Source: Liquidambar formosana
Taxonomy: Eukaryota; Streptophyta; Magnoliopsida; Saxifragales; Altingiaceae
Direction: 5' to 3'
DNA length: 64,000 bases
NCBI GenBank assembly: GCA_039720395.1
Contig: CM077824.1
Span: forward strand, 29,603,675-29,667,674
The translations under genes were made by a program, and so were the position numbers. The notes under the pieces are model-generated. The model saw only the letters and a program-made list of their open reading frames with translations. It searched no databases and had not been told where the DNA came from. Of this stretch, positions 1 to 10,606 are shown in pieces (positions within the stretch are counted from its first letter, which is position 1; the number at the start of each line of letters is the position of its first letter).

Positions 1-1088
1 TCTATCATAAGTTTTTTTATAGAATGTTAGGTACTATCATAGTGATAAGATATAATATATTATTGTATTATTGTATTCAGAAGTAGAGAGAATTTACATT
101 TAGTGGACCGATTGTAAGCCTATTGAGAACTATCACCAATTTTAAAAAGGTTTATATTCATTAATGCAATATAAGATTAAATTTATATAGATTGATAATT
201 ATTGGTAATGCTGAGGTTATAATTAGGCTTAAGGTAATTGTAAGTACATGATTGATGTAGAATGTTTTCAATGATTGTGAATATCAAATTAATGTGATTT
301 TAGTTTAAAGTTATTTTTGCATTGTTTTCAATTATAAACTAAATTTGGCACATTTCTTCTTGAAAACTATTATTTTTAGTAGTCTTGTAAATTTTCCTTT
401 AATCCACTAAATCTTAACCCTTTGTTGAAATATGTTTTCAATGGTCAAATTACTGATATTGACAAGTATTTGAAAATTTAAGATTGAAAGATTTTCAAAT
501 TGATTTCATGAAAGTAGATGAAAATTTTGATTTTATGCGAGTAACAAATATATTAGTAATTTAAATGAGAATGTTAAAAATTTTGAACGTTCAAGCTAGC
601 GCTAATAAAGTAGATGAGTAATTGTATTCCAAGAGCAACATAGTGTACATTGGTTGCTAAGGATTGATTTTAAGTTCTCGTATATTAGTAGTACGTTTAT
701 CTTATTACATATTGATCTGCGGGCTATTGTACAATTTTTCACATACATAATTGAACTAAATTGTTCTAAGATTAAAAAAGGGGTAAAATGTGAATTGAAG
801 AAATTTATATATTTTTTAGTAGAGATTAATATAGTGATAATATGTTAAGAATAATTCTTACCAATGTGTGAATATTAAGGTTAGTGGGAGTAAGTTCACT
901 TATGATTTTATTATACTTGAAGCATATTGTCATCAAGTTTTTAAAGTAAAAGGCTTGAGGAAATATTTTATATTCGCTTTGTTTTGTTGTATTTGAAAGA
1001 CACTTATAGTTTCCACATAAAGAATATATAATTGCGTGTGAAAAATATCATGTATTAATTCTGTTATCATAAAACGACAAGTTGAATA
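1..1088. other. AT-rich flank, no gene seen
   Basis: Left flank of the outer retroelement. It is strongly AT-rich with stop codons in all frames; the longest reading frames are about 60-80 codons, of low complexity, and start on no convincing context. Without the insertion it would continue directly into position 39674. I see no RNA gene or recognisable repeat end here. Confidence 0.6.
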
Positions 1089-1093
1089 TAAAG
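1089..1093. repeat. Target site duplication TAAAG (left)
   Basis: TAAAG lies immediately before the TGTAAGCGCC end of the outer element and is repeated at 39669-39673 immediately after the TGTCTACA end. A perfect 5-bp duplication fits Ty3/Gypsy integration and fixes both ends of the outer element. Confidence 0.9.
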
Positions 1094-1585
1094 TGTAAGC
1101 GCCGCGAGCTGATGCGGCCCTTTGGACGTATACGCTATTGCGAAGCGGTAGCGTGTCGGGAGTCGCCACCCAATTCAGCCTTGGGAACTAATCATACCAT
1201 TCTAGGGAATTCAATCTCAAATTCGACGTATTCGGGCCAGAGATCCAGAGTTCGGAGCTAAGGTACAATGTTGGGAAGGTGTTAAGCACTCAACAATGCC
1301 CGATAAAAAACCGGCCTCAGTAAACGATTGTTGGCTATATTTAACCCGGAATATTTAATTGAATTTCATCCATAAGCACACAATTTATGAAATGTCATGC
1401 CAATCATATGAAAAATGATGTGAGTAAAATGAGAAAGAGGTTATAATACATAACAAAACAAGATACACAAGAAATAAGATATACAGGTTAACATTTAATG
1501 GACTAACCAAAATCAGGGTAAATCATCATGAATATTTAATATTACAAAGAGACATAATAATAACTGAAGTAATTGAAAGTGGGTA

Positions 1586-1712
1586 AAGGATGCATACGCA
1601 ATAGAAATTAATGAGTACGCATAATGAGTACCCATAATGCGTACGCAACACCAACAAATGCGCACGCATAAGTATGCGTACGCAACAAACACTAATGCGT
1701 ACGCATACGTTT
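1586..1712. repeat. TGCGTACGCA palindrome cluster (LTR, first)
   Basis: Exact decamers start at 1638, 1675 and 1696, with decayed relatives between them (for example TGCATACGCA and TGCGCACGCA). The 13-bp length difference between the two LTRs falls inside this cluster, so the array changes in length. The matching cluster in the other LTR is at 38513-38626 (38549, 38586, 38607). Confidence 0.85.
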
Positions 1713-2320
1713 ACTGTGTTCTCCCCTGATCTTGGCGCGAACTGAAATCGCATGCATCAGTTTTCATCTTGTTAGGGGTCAACTTCTTTCTAACTTATCT
1801 CAATCATTTCTTAATCATATTCAATGATTCAAAACCCGGATCGCAATTCTCATAGTATACTACAAGCACACATAACTCATTTACACAAATATTTACAGAA
1901 CCATGGTCATGTTTGAGTTCAAAGTCTGAGGTTTGCAACCCGGCAACTGTCCGGTCCGTACAAAGAAAAAAAATAATTAATGATATCTATCTACCGAGTA
2001 CATCTTGGTTAATCCTCGATGTATTCTTTAGTGTTAAAAGAAAGAATAATAAATATTGGAATGAGAATAACTTACCCTCAGGTTTGAGTGCCTCCGATAT
2101 TGATGCGGCGATTCCCACCTTGTCGCCTTAGATTACAGCTTTAAATTCCCTTAGTTTCTTCCTGGTTTTCTAGTGCTTGGGCAATTGTTTTATGGATGAT
2201 TTTCTTTCTTTTTCTCTATAAGTTTCTGACTGGTTTTCTCACTGGTTTCTCAACTCTCCAATGGTTTAACTAGAATGATTTTCTCTCCCCCCCCCCTCCT
2301 CCTCTGTTCAGAAGAGTCTG

Positions 2321-2328
2321 TATTTATA
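2321..2328 (-). promoter_or_regulatory. TATA box in outer 3' LTR
   Basis: TATAAATA on the minus strand. The functional copy for the element would be the identical box in the 5' LTR at 39230-39237. A pyrimidine-rich stretch follows downstream. Confidence 0.6.
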
Positions 2329-2536
2329 GACTGCGGTAAGTCGGTTCTCCTCATTAAAAAAAAAAAAACTGAAATCACACCTGTCCGACCCAGGAAATCA
2401 GCAACCGGCTGGTTCCCTTGTCTTGTTCCCCATACATTTCAAATTCAAGCGGTCGCCGAAATCTTTTCCCTCTACCCCATGCTAATCAGACTTGGGTGAA
2501 AACATCGGTGCTGGAAAATGGGGAAGTGACAGATGG

Positions 2537-2602
2537 TGCGTACGTATATGCTACTATTGCGTACGCATCATGCGTACGCATATAGACTATATGCGTACGT
2601 AA
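2537..2602. repeat. TGCGTACGCA palindrome cluster (LTR, second)
   Basis: Exact copies at 2558 and 2571, flanked on both sides by one-base variants TGCGTACGTA and TGCGTACGTA-like. The other LTR has the same cluster at 39448-39514 (39470, 39483). It lies upstream of the LTR TATA box in the direction of retroelement transcription, in the promoter-proximal U3. Confidence 0.85.
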
Positions 2603-2754
2603 GAGGTAAACAGACAGGCTCTCAAGCTGCAATCTAAGCTACTCGTCGGGAATTGCTTTGTCAATTTCTCGGGACACACAATAAACCTCATCATCGGGAT
2701 TCCAAATCGGGCGATCTCACATCTAATTGGGCGGTACAAAATGGGGTGTCTACA

Positions 2755-2772
2755 GTTGCCCCTCTTTCGATT
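2755..2772 (-). other. Polypurine tract of outer element
   Basis: On the minus strand the purine run GAAAGAGGGG followed by CAAC abuts the 3' LTR. This is the plus-strand primer of reverse transcription and matches the usual Tat/Ogre form AGAGGGGCAAC just before TGTAGACACC. Confidence 0.8.
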
Positions 2773-2888
2773 ATACTCACTCGTGAGTAATATCGGAAGA
2801 CTTCCTAGACTCGTCCATTTTTACCGACTGACCAAATCGAAATCAAAGTAAAAACATGCAATGGGTCGAGTTAAGAATCACCCAACTA

Positions 2889-2928
2889 CCTACGTACCCT
2901 GTGGAAGGGATCAGACCCACCGTAGTTC
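2889..2928. other. Two-box CTACGTA motif, outer 3' UTR
   Basis: CCTACGTACC (2889) then GGATCAGACCCACCGTAGTTC, of which the last half can pair with the first box. The same pair of boxes recurs in both inner LTRs (4386-4432, 18547-18593) and beyond the inner pol gene (10419-10552). Confidence 0.6.
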
Positions 2929-3039
2929 ATGCAAACAAAATAAAAACTCACTTGGGCAGTGATGTTGGGTATAAGTGTATGAATTAAAGAAAATAGCCAT
3001 CTCGGGCTTATGAGGAACTGTCCTTAACGAAGGGCAATA

Positions 3040-3404
3040 AGGCGTTATCGAACCCTATAACGAGGGTTGACCTCAGCAGAGGCCTACGTAAGTGATTTCG
3101 GACCCTATAAAGAGGGTTGATCTCAACGGAGGCTCAAATCGGGTGATGTCGGACCCTAAAAAGAGGTCTGACCTCAACAGAGGCCCAAATCGGGTGATGT
3201 CGAACCCTATAAAGAGGGTTGACCTCAACAGAGGCCCAAATCGGGTGATGTTGGACCCTATAAAGAGGGCTGACCTCAACAGAGGCCCAAGTCGGTGGTA
3301 TCGGACCCTATAAAGGGGGTTGACCCCAACAGAGGCCCAAATCGGGTGATGTCGAACCCTATAAAGAGGGCTGACCTCAACAGAGGCCCAAGTCGATGGT
3401 AAAT
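3040..3404. repeat. 51-bp tandem repeat, outer 3' UTR
   Basis: About seven copies of a roughly 51-bp unit with the core GACCCTATAAAGAGG, then GTTGACCTCAACAGAGGCC, then AAATCGGGTGATGTC. Units differ by a few bases. Arrays in the region between pol and the purine tract are characteristic of Tat/Ogre elements (hypervariable 3' UTR). Reading frames across it are a by-product of the period being divisible by three. Confidence 0.85.
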
Positions 3405-3903
3405 CAACTGTGACTCTCTGACTTTAGCGAAGGTCCAATGCTGGATTGAGACCTAAACAAAAACCGGATGTTAAATCAAAATCTTTGCGAGGGTTGGGTA
3501 TTTGGGACCTAATCGTGGGTCAACTGTCGATATCGCCCCTGGTTTACAGTCAACCAAAATCATGCAGATGCGTACGCACAAATCACCACTGCGTTTGCAT
3601 AAGGCGTGCGCAAGGCTGTCACATGCGTACACAACTATGTTTTAATTTTCACACAGTAATTGGGACGGCGTCGTTTCGTTTAACAGCGGTTTCAAAACTC
3701 CTAACCCTTCGTCTCCGGCGAGAACCATCCCTATTTCATCCCCTTTTCTTTCCATAACCTCCTCTCACCCGAAAACCCTCAGCCCCTTCTCATTCTCTCT
3801 CTTGCTATTCCTCTTATTCTTCTTCTTCTTAAACTTTCTCTTGTTTTTCCCCCTTTCACAAACACCGTCGTCATCCTTAGTTTTTCTCCGGCGATACCTG
3901 AGG
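3405..3903 (+). promoter_or_regulatory. Putative promoter and 5' UTR of antisense PMD gene
   Basis: If the inner element is removed, this segment joins directly to 20855 and the ATG at 20871. It looks like a plant gene start: ACGGCGTCGTTT at 3665-3676 (a motif common in dicot promoters), then about 200 bp of CT-rich leader. An exact TGCGTACGCA lies at 3569-3578, with variants nearby up to 3640. I see no clear TATA box. Assignment is inferred from position and composition. Confidence 0.55.
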
Positions 3904-3908
3904 CTCTT
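3904..3908. repeat. Target site duplication CTCTT (left, inner element)
   Basis: CTCTT immediately before TGTGAACCCC, repeated at 20855-20859 immediately after GGTGTGACA. This gives exact ends for the inner element and places the insertion in the leader of the antisense PMD gene. Confidence 0.9.
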
Positions 3909-6693
3909 TGTGAACCCCGGAAATTGGGCCCACGAGGGATTGAAAAGAAAGTGGGTTTGAAAAAGAAAAAGGAAAGGAGTCGCCACCTTATTTTTTAAAG
4001 GAAACAAGGAAAACCCTAAAAATTGTTTGTTTTAGGAAAACAATTTGAATGACTCCATAAAAAAGGAAAGGCAAAAACCAATCTTTTAAAAACCAAAGAA
4101 ATCGGGGATTCGGAGGCTACGTTATGACATGGGAAGGTTCTAGGCAAAGCCTATAGGCACCTATGTCACCCTTTCGGTCTCTCAATTCATTTGGGCTAAA
4201 TTAAAGTCTTTCTATACAAAAATCAGCAAGTATATCATCACAAGAATTGCATGCATATCATATATTTCATTCATCCATCCATGCATAATAAGCAAATAAA
4301 AACAGAAAATAAAAAGAAGAAAAGAAAACATAAATAAACCTAGGATGCTTGGATCCTAGAACGGACTTGAGCCTCACGAAGAGCGCCTACGTACCATGCA
4401 ACGAAATACATGGATCAAAGTCCACGTAGTTCGATTAGAACTAAGGTTAAATCCTAATACAAACCTATGGTTAAAACCCTAGGTTTCCTTATTTGATCAA
4501 AAGAGTTGAATTTGATAGAAAGTTTGATTTTAGGAAAGAAATCCACAAAATGGAAACTTTAATAAAAACCAGAATTTTGTTGGTTAAGGAAACCTCTAAT
4601 TAAACCATAGGACTTGTATTAAAAATTAACCCTAGATAGGGAGAAGAGAATGAGTTAAGAAGAAAGGTGAATTGGGGCACCTTCACACCCACTTCCCTGA
4701 GCGCAATTAGCTCCAAGCATTTAGCCATTTCAGACATAAGCAGCCCTATTTGCCATAGGACAAATACCACACCTATTTGCACCCTTACAAGTGCTCAAAA
4801 CCATGCAAAAACACTAACATGCAAATCTGGACAGAATAGTATTATGACCTAAAATCATCCACTAAGCATGCCAATAGCAAAAACAGCGAACAATAATAAG
4901 TCCTAACATATTCCTAGAACCATATCATGCATAAAAACCCTAAAACATACTAACATGCATGCAAAACTATCATGTTTACTCCATATGAAAAACATATACA
5001 GCAAACACGAAGAAAAACCAAATAAAAAAGTCTACTTTATCATGCTATATGAAAACAAACACGAAACAATGACTCTAAAACCCTAAACTCACAAATATGC
5101 TTAAAAACATACAAAACATACTTTAATCATGCTAAAACCAAACTAAACAGAAATTAAATCATGCATATTAACTAACTAAAGCAATATAACATGATGAAAA
5201 TCCTAATTCTAACATGCAATGACACTAATCCTAGCACAAGGACAAACAGGAGCACAAGAATCATAACTATGCATTAAAAACCTAAAGGACAGCCCTAAAG
5301 CATGCTAAACAGTAGATAAAAAATAGATATTCCATGTATATTAACTAGCTAGAGTGTTAATACATGATAAAAAAGTCACCTTTAACATGCAATAAGCCTA
5401 ACCCATATGAGAACCTAGTTTAAGCTTGAATAGAGAAGGAGAATACCTTAGGAAGTGGCTCCCCTTGTGTTTGTAATTGTCCGTGGCTCCTCAGGTCTTT
5501 AGAGTGAATCAAACCAACACGAATCCTCCTCTTTGTCAAAGTGGTATCACAGCAAAGAGATCAAAACTCACTCAACTTTGAAAAGAAATAGAAAACAAAA
5601 AGAGAACAAGAGAAAAGAAAAAGTGATTCTCGTCACTTTGCAGCAGCAGCAACTTCAATCGCGTTTTTGGGTATGAAAACGTTGGATTTGGACAAAGCTT
5701 GTGAAATACAAAGTTGTAGAGAATTGAATTATCTTTCTAACAAGACCAATTTCATCAAATTCTGACTTCGGATGAAAAAGTTATGATTAAAATACGACTG
5801 CTGGTTTTCAGAAAATCTGCTGCTGAATTATGACGAATTTCACTCCCTCCAAACCCTCTTCTCTTCTCCCCTTGTTTAAAGACATTAAGAGAGTATTTAT
5901 AGCTGAAATCTGGAGTTTCCCTTTCCTTCCTGGACTAGGTTTCCTTGGAGAATAATCAAAAGGTATTTTATAATGATAAAAGACTTCTAATCTGAATAGG
6001 AAAAGGAAATTGTCTTTTATAAAAATTGGGAGACTGACCGCTAACACGCATGCACATGTATCGTATGTGCGTACACACACTCATCACATACGTACACGTG
6101 TTAGTGTCATGATAAAAATGGCTAATTTAATAAAATAATTTTCTTTTCATTTTAACCAAAATCTCATGCTGTGATTCGCACTAATTCTTCAAGGATAATC
6201 CGTAAATAACCACACTAAACTCATCATCAGGCCATATCAAAATTGAACTTCATGAAACACTTTTGAGGGTAAAATGATGACTAATGAAAGTCAATTTGAA
6301 AAGATTTGGTTGGTAATTGTGAGTCAATTAGAACTAACCTAAGGAAGGGTCAATTAACCAACTTGAACCACATCGAGCCATTTTAATCCCGAGCCATTGA
6401 CTTACCAAATTGAACCTAGAAATACCTCATATGCATCCATATGAACTCCAATTGACAATTTGGAGATCATTCCAAGGTCAAATGAAAAGTTTGGGACTTA
6501 AAAGACGATTATGCCCCTCAAGTCACAAAAGCTCTTATTATCCCTCAAGATCAACTTCAATTTGAACCAAAATTCATATCCATTGTCCTTGTGACTCTAG
6601 AAAACTAATGCAAGTGACTAGACTCAAAAACAAAACAAAAACATGCATGAAATGATGAGCCCTAGTAAGGTGGTGCAAAAATGGGGTGTGACA
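3909..6693 (-). repeat. 3' LTR of inner element
   Basis: 2785 bp, the same length as 18070-20854 and about 99% identical. On the minus strand it begins TGTCACACCCCATTTTTG and ends CCGGGGTTCACA. It carries a primer-site-like block GGAGTCGCCACC at 3976-3987, the two-box CTACGTA motif at 4386-4432, a TATA box at 5894-5901 (minus), and degenerate CGTAC palindromes around 6045-6105. Confidence 0.95.
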
Positions 6694-6708
6694 GAAGCCC
6701 CTCATTGG
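6694..6708 (-). other. Polypurine tract of inner element
   Basis: Minus-strand ATGAGGGGCTTC directly before the LTR start TGTCACACC. It matches the outer tract in position and in its GAGGGGC core. Confidence 0.75.
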
Positions 6709-6834
6709 TGAACAAGTTACACTTGTGAACCAATGATAAAGAACAACCCATTTTTGGCCAAAAAGCCTGGAGAAATCACACACTGTAACCAAACAATGAT
6801 GGGAGGTTGAAAACCTGAGACTAAAATAAGGAAG

Positions 6835-8510
6835 TGTACTCAAGTCATGAGTATACTCAAACCACTGGGGGTTGATAATTGTCAAGAGAAGCATATTCAA
6901 GCCACTACTAATGAACATACTTTTGAAATGGAGAAATATATTATAGTCACGAATATATTTAACCAAGTGATGAGAATGAGATCTGAGAAGTACGTTCAAG
7001 TGATGAACGTACCTTGGAAATGGAGAAGTATATTCAGGTCACGAATATATTTAACCAAGTGAGTGACAAAAAATCTGAGAAGTATACTCAAATGATGAGT
7101 ATACCACTGAAATGGAGAAATATATTCAGGTCACGAATATATTTAACCAAGTAATCTGAGAATGAAATCTGAGAAGTATACTCAAGTGGTGAGCATACCA
7201 TTGAAATGGAGAAATATATCCAAGCGATGGATATCTTTAACCAAGTAGGATAAGAATAATCTGAGAGGTGTATTCAAGTGATGAGTGTACTTTTGAAATG
7301 GAGAAATATATTCAGGTCACGAACATATTTAACCAAGTGATGAAAAAGATGCTGAGAAATATACTCAAGTGATGAGTATACTTAATGATTGAAAAAGACT
7401 GAGAAGTACGTTCAAGTGATGAACATACTTTTGAAATGGAGAAATGTATCCAAGTGATGGATATATTTAACCAAGTAAGCTGAGAAGTACACTCAAGTGA
7501 TGAACATACCATTGAAATGGAGAAATATATCCAAACGATGGATATATTTAACCAAGTAAGATAAGAATAATCTGAGAAGTGTACTCAAGTGATGAGTACA
7601 CCATTGAAATGGAGAAATATATTCTAGTCATGAATATACTTAACCAAGTAAGTGACAAGTATGTTTGAGTGATAAACATACCATTGAAATAGAGAAATAT
7701 ATCCAAGTGATGGATATACTTAACCAAGTAAGTGACAAGTATGTTTAAGTGATAAACATACCATAGAGAAATATATCCAAGCGATGGATATACTTAAGCA
7801 AGTAAGATAGAGAATAATCTGAGAAGTGTACTCAAGTGATGAGTACACCATTGAAATGGAGAAATATATTCTAGTCATGAATATATTTAACTAAGTAAGT
7901 GACAAATAATCTGAGAAGTATGTTCAAGTGATGAACATACCATTGAAATGGAGAAATATACCCAAGCGATGGATATACTTAACCAAGTAAGTGGCAAAAT
8001 ATCTGAGAAGTATACTCAAGTGATGAGTATACCATTGAAATGGAAAAAAAAAAAAAAAAAAAAATATATACCCAAGTGGTGGATATACTTAACCAAGTAA
8101 ATGACAAAATATCTAAGAAGTATGTTCAAGTGATGAACATACCATTGAAATGGAGAAATATATTCAAGTGATGAATATATTTAACCAAGTAAGTGATAAT
8201 GAGGATCTGAAACTAGGAAGCATATTCAATGGGTGAACATGCTTTTGAAATGGAAGAATATATTCAAGTGATGAATATATTCAACCAAGTATGATAGAAA
8301 ATGAGAATTTGAAACTGAGAAGCATATTCAAAGGGTGAATACACTTTTGAAATGGAAAAATATATTCAAGTGATGAATATATTCAACCAAGTAGGATAGG
8401 GAATGAGAATTTGAAACTGAGAAGCATATTCAAAGAGTGAATACACTTTTGAAATGGAAGAATATATTCAAATGATGAGTATATTCAACCAAGTGGGATG
8501 AAAAATCAAG
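6835..8510. repeat. Tandem array of covarying hairpins, inner 3' UTR
   Basis: About 16-18 diverged units of roughly 80-105 bp, each with two hairpins separated by constant text such as CATTGAAATGGAG and TTAACCAAGTAAG. One hairpin has 8-bp arms around the loop AAGTGAT; the other has A/T-rich arms around AGGTCAC, AAGCGAT or AAGTGAT. Arms differ between units but stay complementary: GTACGTTC/GAACGTAC (6990), GTATACTC/GAGTATAC (7082, 8010), GTGTACTC/GAGTACAC (7579), GTATGTTT/AAACATAC (7669, 7739), GTATGTTC/GAACATAC (7918), AAATATATCC/GGATATATTT (7523), AAATATATTC/GAATATATTT (8156). A poly-A run sits at 8045-8064. A 3' UTR array is usual for Tat/Ogre; the covariation is not something I know to be described. 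Confidence 0.85.
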
Positions 8511-8922
8511 ATTTGAAATGAGGATATATGATCAATTTATCAAGATTGAACAGGCATGGTGCAAGAGCAAAGTGACTTAACACATTGTCACTTGAGTTGG
8601 CATGACACAGGGGAAATATATTCAACCCTTTTGAACATAAAATCAATTCAAGGAATTGATTTCAAGATGGAATTTGATTGATTTTAAGCTCAAAAAGTGT
8701 TGAATATCTCATTTGGAAGGAGGTTTGATCACGCGTCAAGGCGAGACAAAGCGAGAAGCAAAACCAAAACAAGGTGGCTTGGGTGACCACCAGGCCTCGG
8801 GAGGCTAGCCGCCCAGGCCTGGGTGGTTACCCGAGCCCGAAGCGGAAATCCCACTTTGAATAGGAAACTTCCTATTCTGATGGGTTTTTTCCTATTTGAA
8901 CTTGGATTTGTGACCTTTTCCC

Positions 8923-8930
8923 TATAAAAA
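8923..8930 (+). promoter_or_regulatory. TATA box of inner antisense gene
   Basis: TATAAAAA on the plus strand, 49 bp upstream of the ATG at 8979, leaving a leader of roughly 20-25 nt if transcription starts about 30 bp downstream. Together with the uninterrupted frame it indicates that the antisense gene has its own promoter inside the element. The 200 bp upstream are GC-richer than the array before them. Confidence 0.6.
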
Positions 8931-8978
8931 CACATCCAAGAGGTTCCTAAACCTACTTGTATTCATTCATTAGAAATT

Positions 8979-10268
8979 ATGGAGGCTCTAGACAAATTTT
9001 TAGGAGGGTTTTTGAGAGTTATGAGTGCTGAAGCAAAATCTGAGTTCAAGTGCTTTGGCTTGGATCCATTGCTCTCCTTGAGGCATGTGAGGCTTGAAAC
9101 GAACCTCTTGACTGCTGCTACATATTTTTGGGATCCTCAAGTTCATGTGTTCCGCTTCAACTATGAAGAACTGTGCCCAACCATGGAGGAATTCTGTGCA
9201 TTGTATGGAGTTTCAACGGTAGGTCCTTTCATTCTCCCTACTCCTCGCCCAAGCTTTCTTACTTCTTTCTCCAATCTACTTGGGATTCACTCACAATATG
9301 CCTCTACGTTTGTAAAGGACCATATGGTAGACTTGATGAAATTGGCAACCTCTTTTTTAGCTTGTGATAGTAAAGGTATTCTGAATTTTTCCTTTCCTAT
9401 TAAGCATGCACTTGCCTTTTGCCTCATTGGTCGTTTTCTTATTTCCACTGGTACTCCACATGTTCCCGTTCAAATCTGTGACTTGATTCCTCTCCTTGCC
9501 AAGGGCCATAACTTGATTCCCATGGTGCTAGCTGAAACCCTGAATGGTTTGGATAAAACTCATGAGGACCCAAAGGTTCCTTTAGGAGGTAGCCCCATTC
9601 TACTGCAGATGTGGTTGCTTGAAAGACTGAATTTCTTGTCACCAGTTGCCATTACACCATACAAGCCCCAGCATTACTGCCTTCGCCGCATTGAATTACC
9701 TGGGCAATTTTCATTGAGAGATTGGCTAGGTTACTACCAAACCCTTTCTTGGAGGAGTGTCAAGTGGTTTGTATTCATATGGGGCTGCAGTGACCAGGTG
9801 CTTCTGCGGACTTCTGGATGCGCCATGGTGAGACTCATAGGACTGAGGTCTACTTCCTTCTATTGGCCTTCAAGGGTTCTGCGTCAGATGGGCGCCATGC
9901 AAACCATACCCACTTCCTTGAAAGGTGACTATCCTGTGGTGCCCGCGGGTCTTTCTGTAGTGACTTGGGCGAAGGACCGATGGCCTAGCAAGTTGATACT
10001 AACCCAAGTTACGAATACTGATGGTCCATATATGATGAGCCCCGAGTATAAGGAATGGTTGAAAAGCAATTTAGGTGAGAGAGAGACTACTCGAAGAGAA
10101 AGGATTTTTGGACTTATCAAGAACAACGAACTTGGATCTTGCAGAGAAGATATTATGGAAGCAGTGACAGCAGCTTATGAACATGACTTGAGGAAGAAAA
10201 GAAGACATGAAAGAGAGAAGAAGAAAGCTGAGGAGCGAGCTGCAAAGAGGCTCAAGAAAATAGAATAG
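8979..10268 (+). CDS. Antisense DUF7745-like protein of inner element
   Basis: Uninterrupted 429-codon frame on the strand opposite gag-pol, between the 3' array and the end of pol. It shows FWDP (residues 50-53), HVFRFN, CPTMEEF (66-72), AETLNGL (185-191), GGSPILLQMWLLERL (203-217), VLRQMGAMQTIP and a lysine/arginine-rich coiled C-terminus (about 390-429). From memory this pattern matches the plant DUF7745 / aminotransferase-like mobile-domain proteins found in Tat/Ogre elements as extra antisense reading frames; no biochemical function is known to me. It is homologous to the broken gene at 25868-28885 but lacks that gene's intron. It starts at the first ATG after a TATA box. The intact frame in a recent element suggests it is, or was until lately, maintained. 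Confidence 0.85.
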   Translation: MEALDKFLGGFLRVMSAEAKSEFKCFGLDPLLSLRHVRLETNLLTAATYFWDPQVHVFRFNYEELCPTMEEFCALYGVSTVGPFILPTPRPSFLTSFSNLLGIHSQYASTFVKDHMVDLMKLATSFLACDSKGILNFSFPIKHALAFCLIGRFLISTGTPHVPVQICDLIPLLAKGHNLIPMVLAETLNGLDKTHEDPKVPLGGSPILLQMWLLERLNFLSPVAITPYKPQHYCLRRIELPGQFSLRDWLGYYQTLSWRSVKWFVFIWGCSDQVLLRTSGCAMVRLIGLRSTSFYWPSRVLRQMGAMQTIPTSLKGDYPVVPAGLSVVTWAKDRWPSKLILTQVTNTDGPYMMSPEYKEWLKSNLGERETTRRERIFGLIKNNELGSCREDIMEAVTAAYEHDLRKKRRHEREKKKAEERAAKRLKKIE

Positions 10269-10606
10269 GATATTTATGGCATATTTATAGTTCTTTTACT
10301 TAATACCAATGAATTGCTATGTCAATCAATTTTAGTTTTGAATAAATTGCCAATAATAAATCAAATTTGGGATTTTCTTGTTTGATTTAGACCGCACCCA
10401 AGGTAACTTTATGGGTTGCCTACGTATCTCCATGGTTTTTTCTTCTTTTTTTTTTTTGTTTTTGTTTTGTTTTTTTTTGTTTTTTTTGTTTTTTTTTTTT
10501 TTTTTGTTTTTTTTTTTTGTTTTTGAATGGAGAATCAGGTCTTACGTAGTTCTTATGCCTTAACTTTTGCCTAGGCCGCCCTTACGGGTTTTCAACCTAA
10601 CAGGCC
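10269..10606. other. Convergent 3' ends of antisense gene and pol; poly-T tract
   Basis: Space between the antisense stop and the integrase stop, so both transcripts end here. It holds a long interrupted T tract (10438-10523), and on either side of it the boxes CCTACGTATC (10419) and GAATCAGGTCTTACGTAGTTC (10532), whose arms are complementary. The T tract appears to have expanded inside the loop of that pair. I cannot assign a poly(A) signal with confidence. Confidence 0.6.

Larger units (their letters stand above)
1094..2754 (-). repeat. 3' LTR of outer element
   Basis: 1661 bp, TG...CA bounded. It matches 38018-39668 along its whole length with about 29 substitutions, a 13-bp extra segment near 1626 and homopolymer changes. 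On the minus strand it begins TGTAGACACCCCATTTTG, the usual Tat/Ogre LTR start, and ends GGCGCTTACA. It holds a TATA box (2321-2328), five exact TGCGTACGCA palindromes and a copy of the primer-site core (1159-1170). Confidence 0.93.

Noticed and set aside
1586..2602. CRISPR-like array from regularly spaced GCGTACGC repeats
   Set aside because: Plant nuclear context, irregular spacing, no spacers of constant length, palindromic 10-mers only.
3073..3313. Reading frames on both strands over the 51-bp array as a repeat protein
   Set aside because: They exist because the period is divisible by three; they start and end with the array and have no promoter context.
6574..6999. 141-codon minus-strand frame across the inner 3' LTR boundary
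   Set aside because: It crosses the LTR end, purine tract and start of the array, so it cannot be a conserved coding unit.
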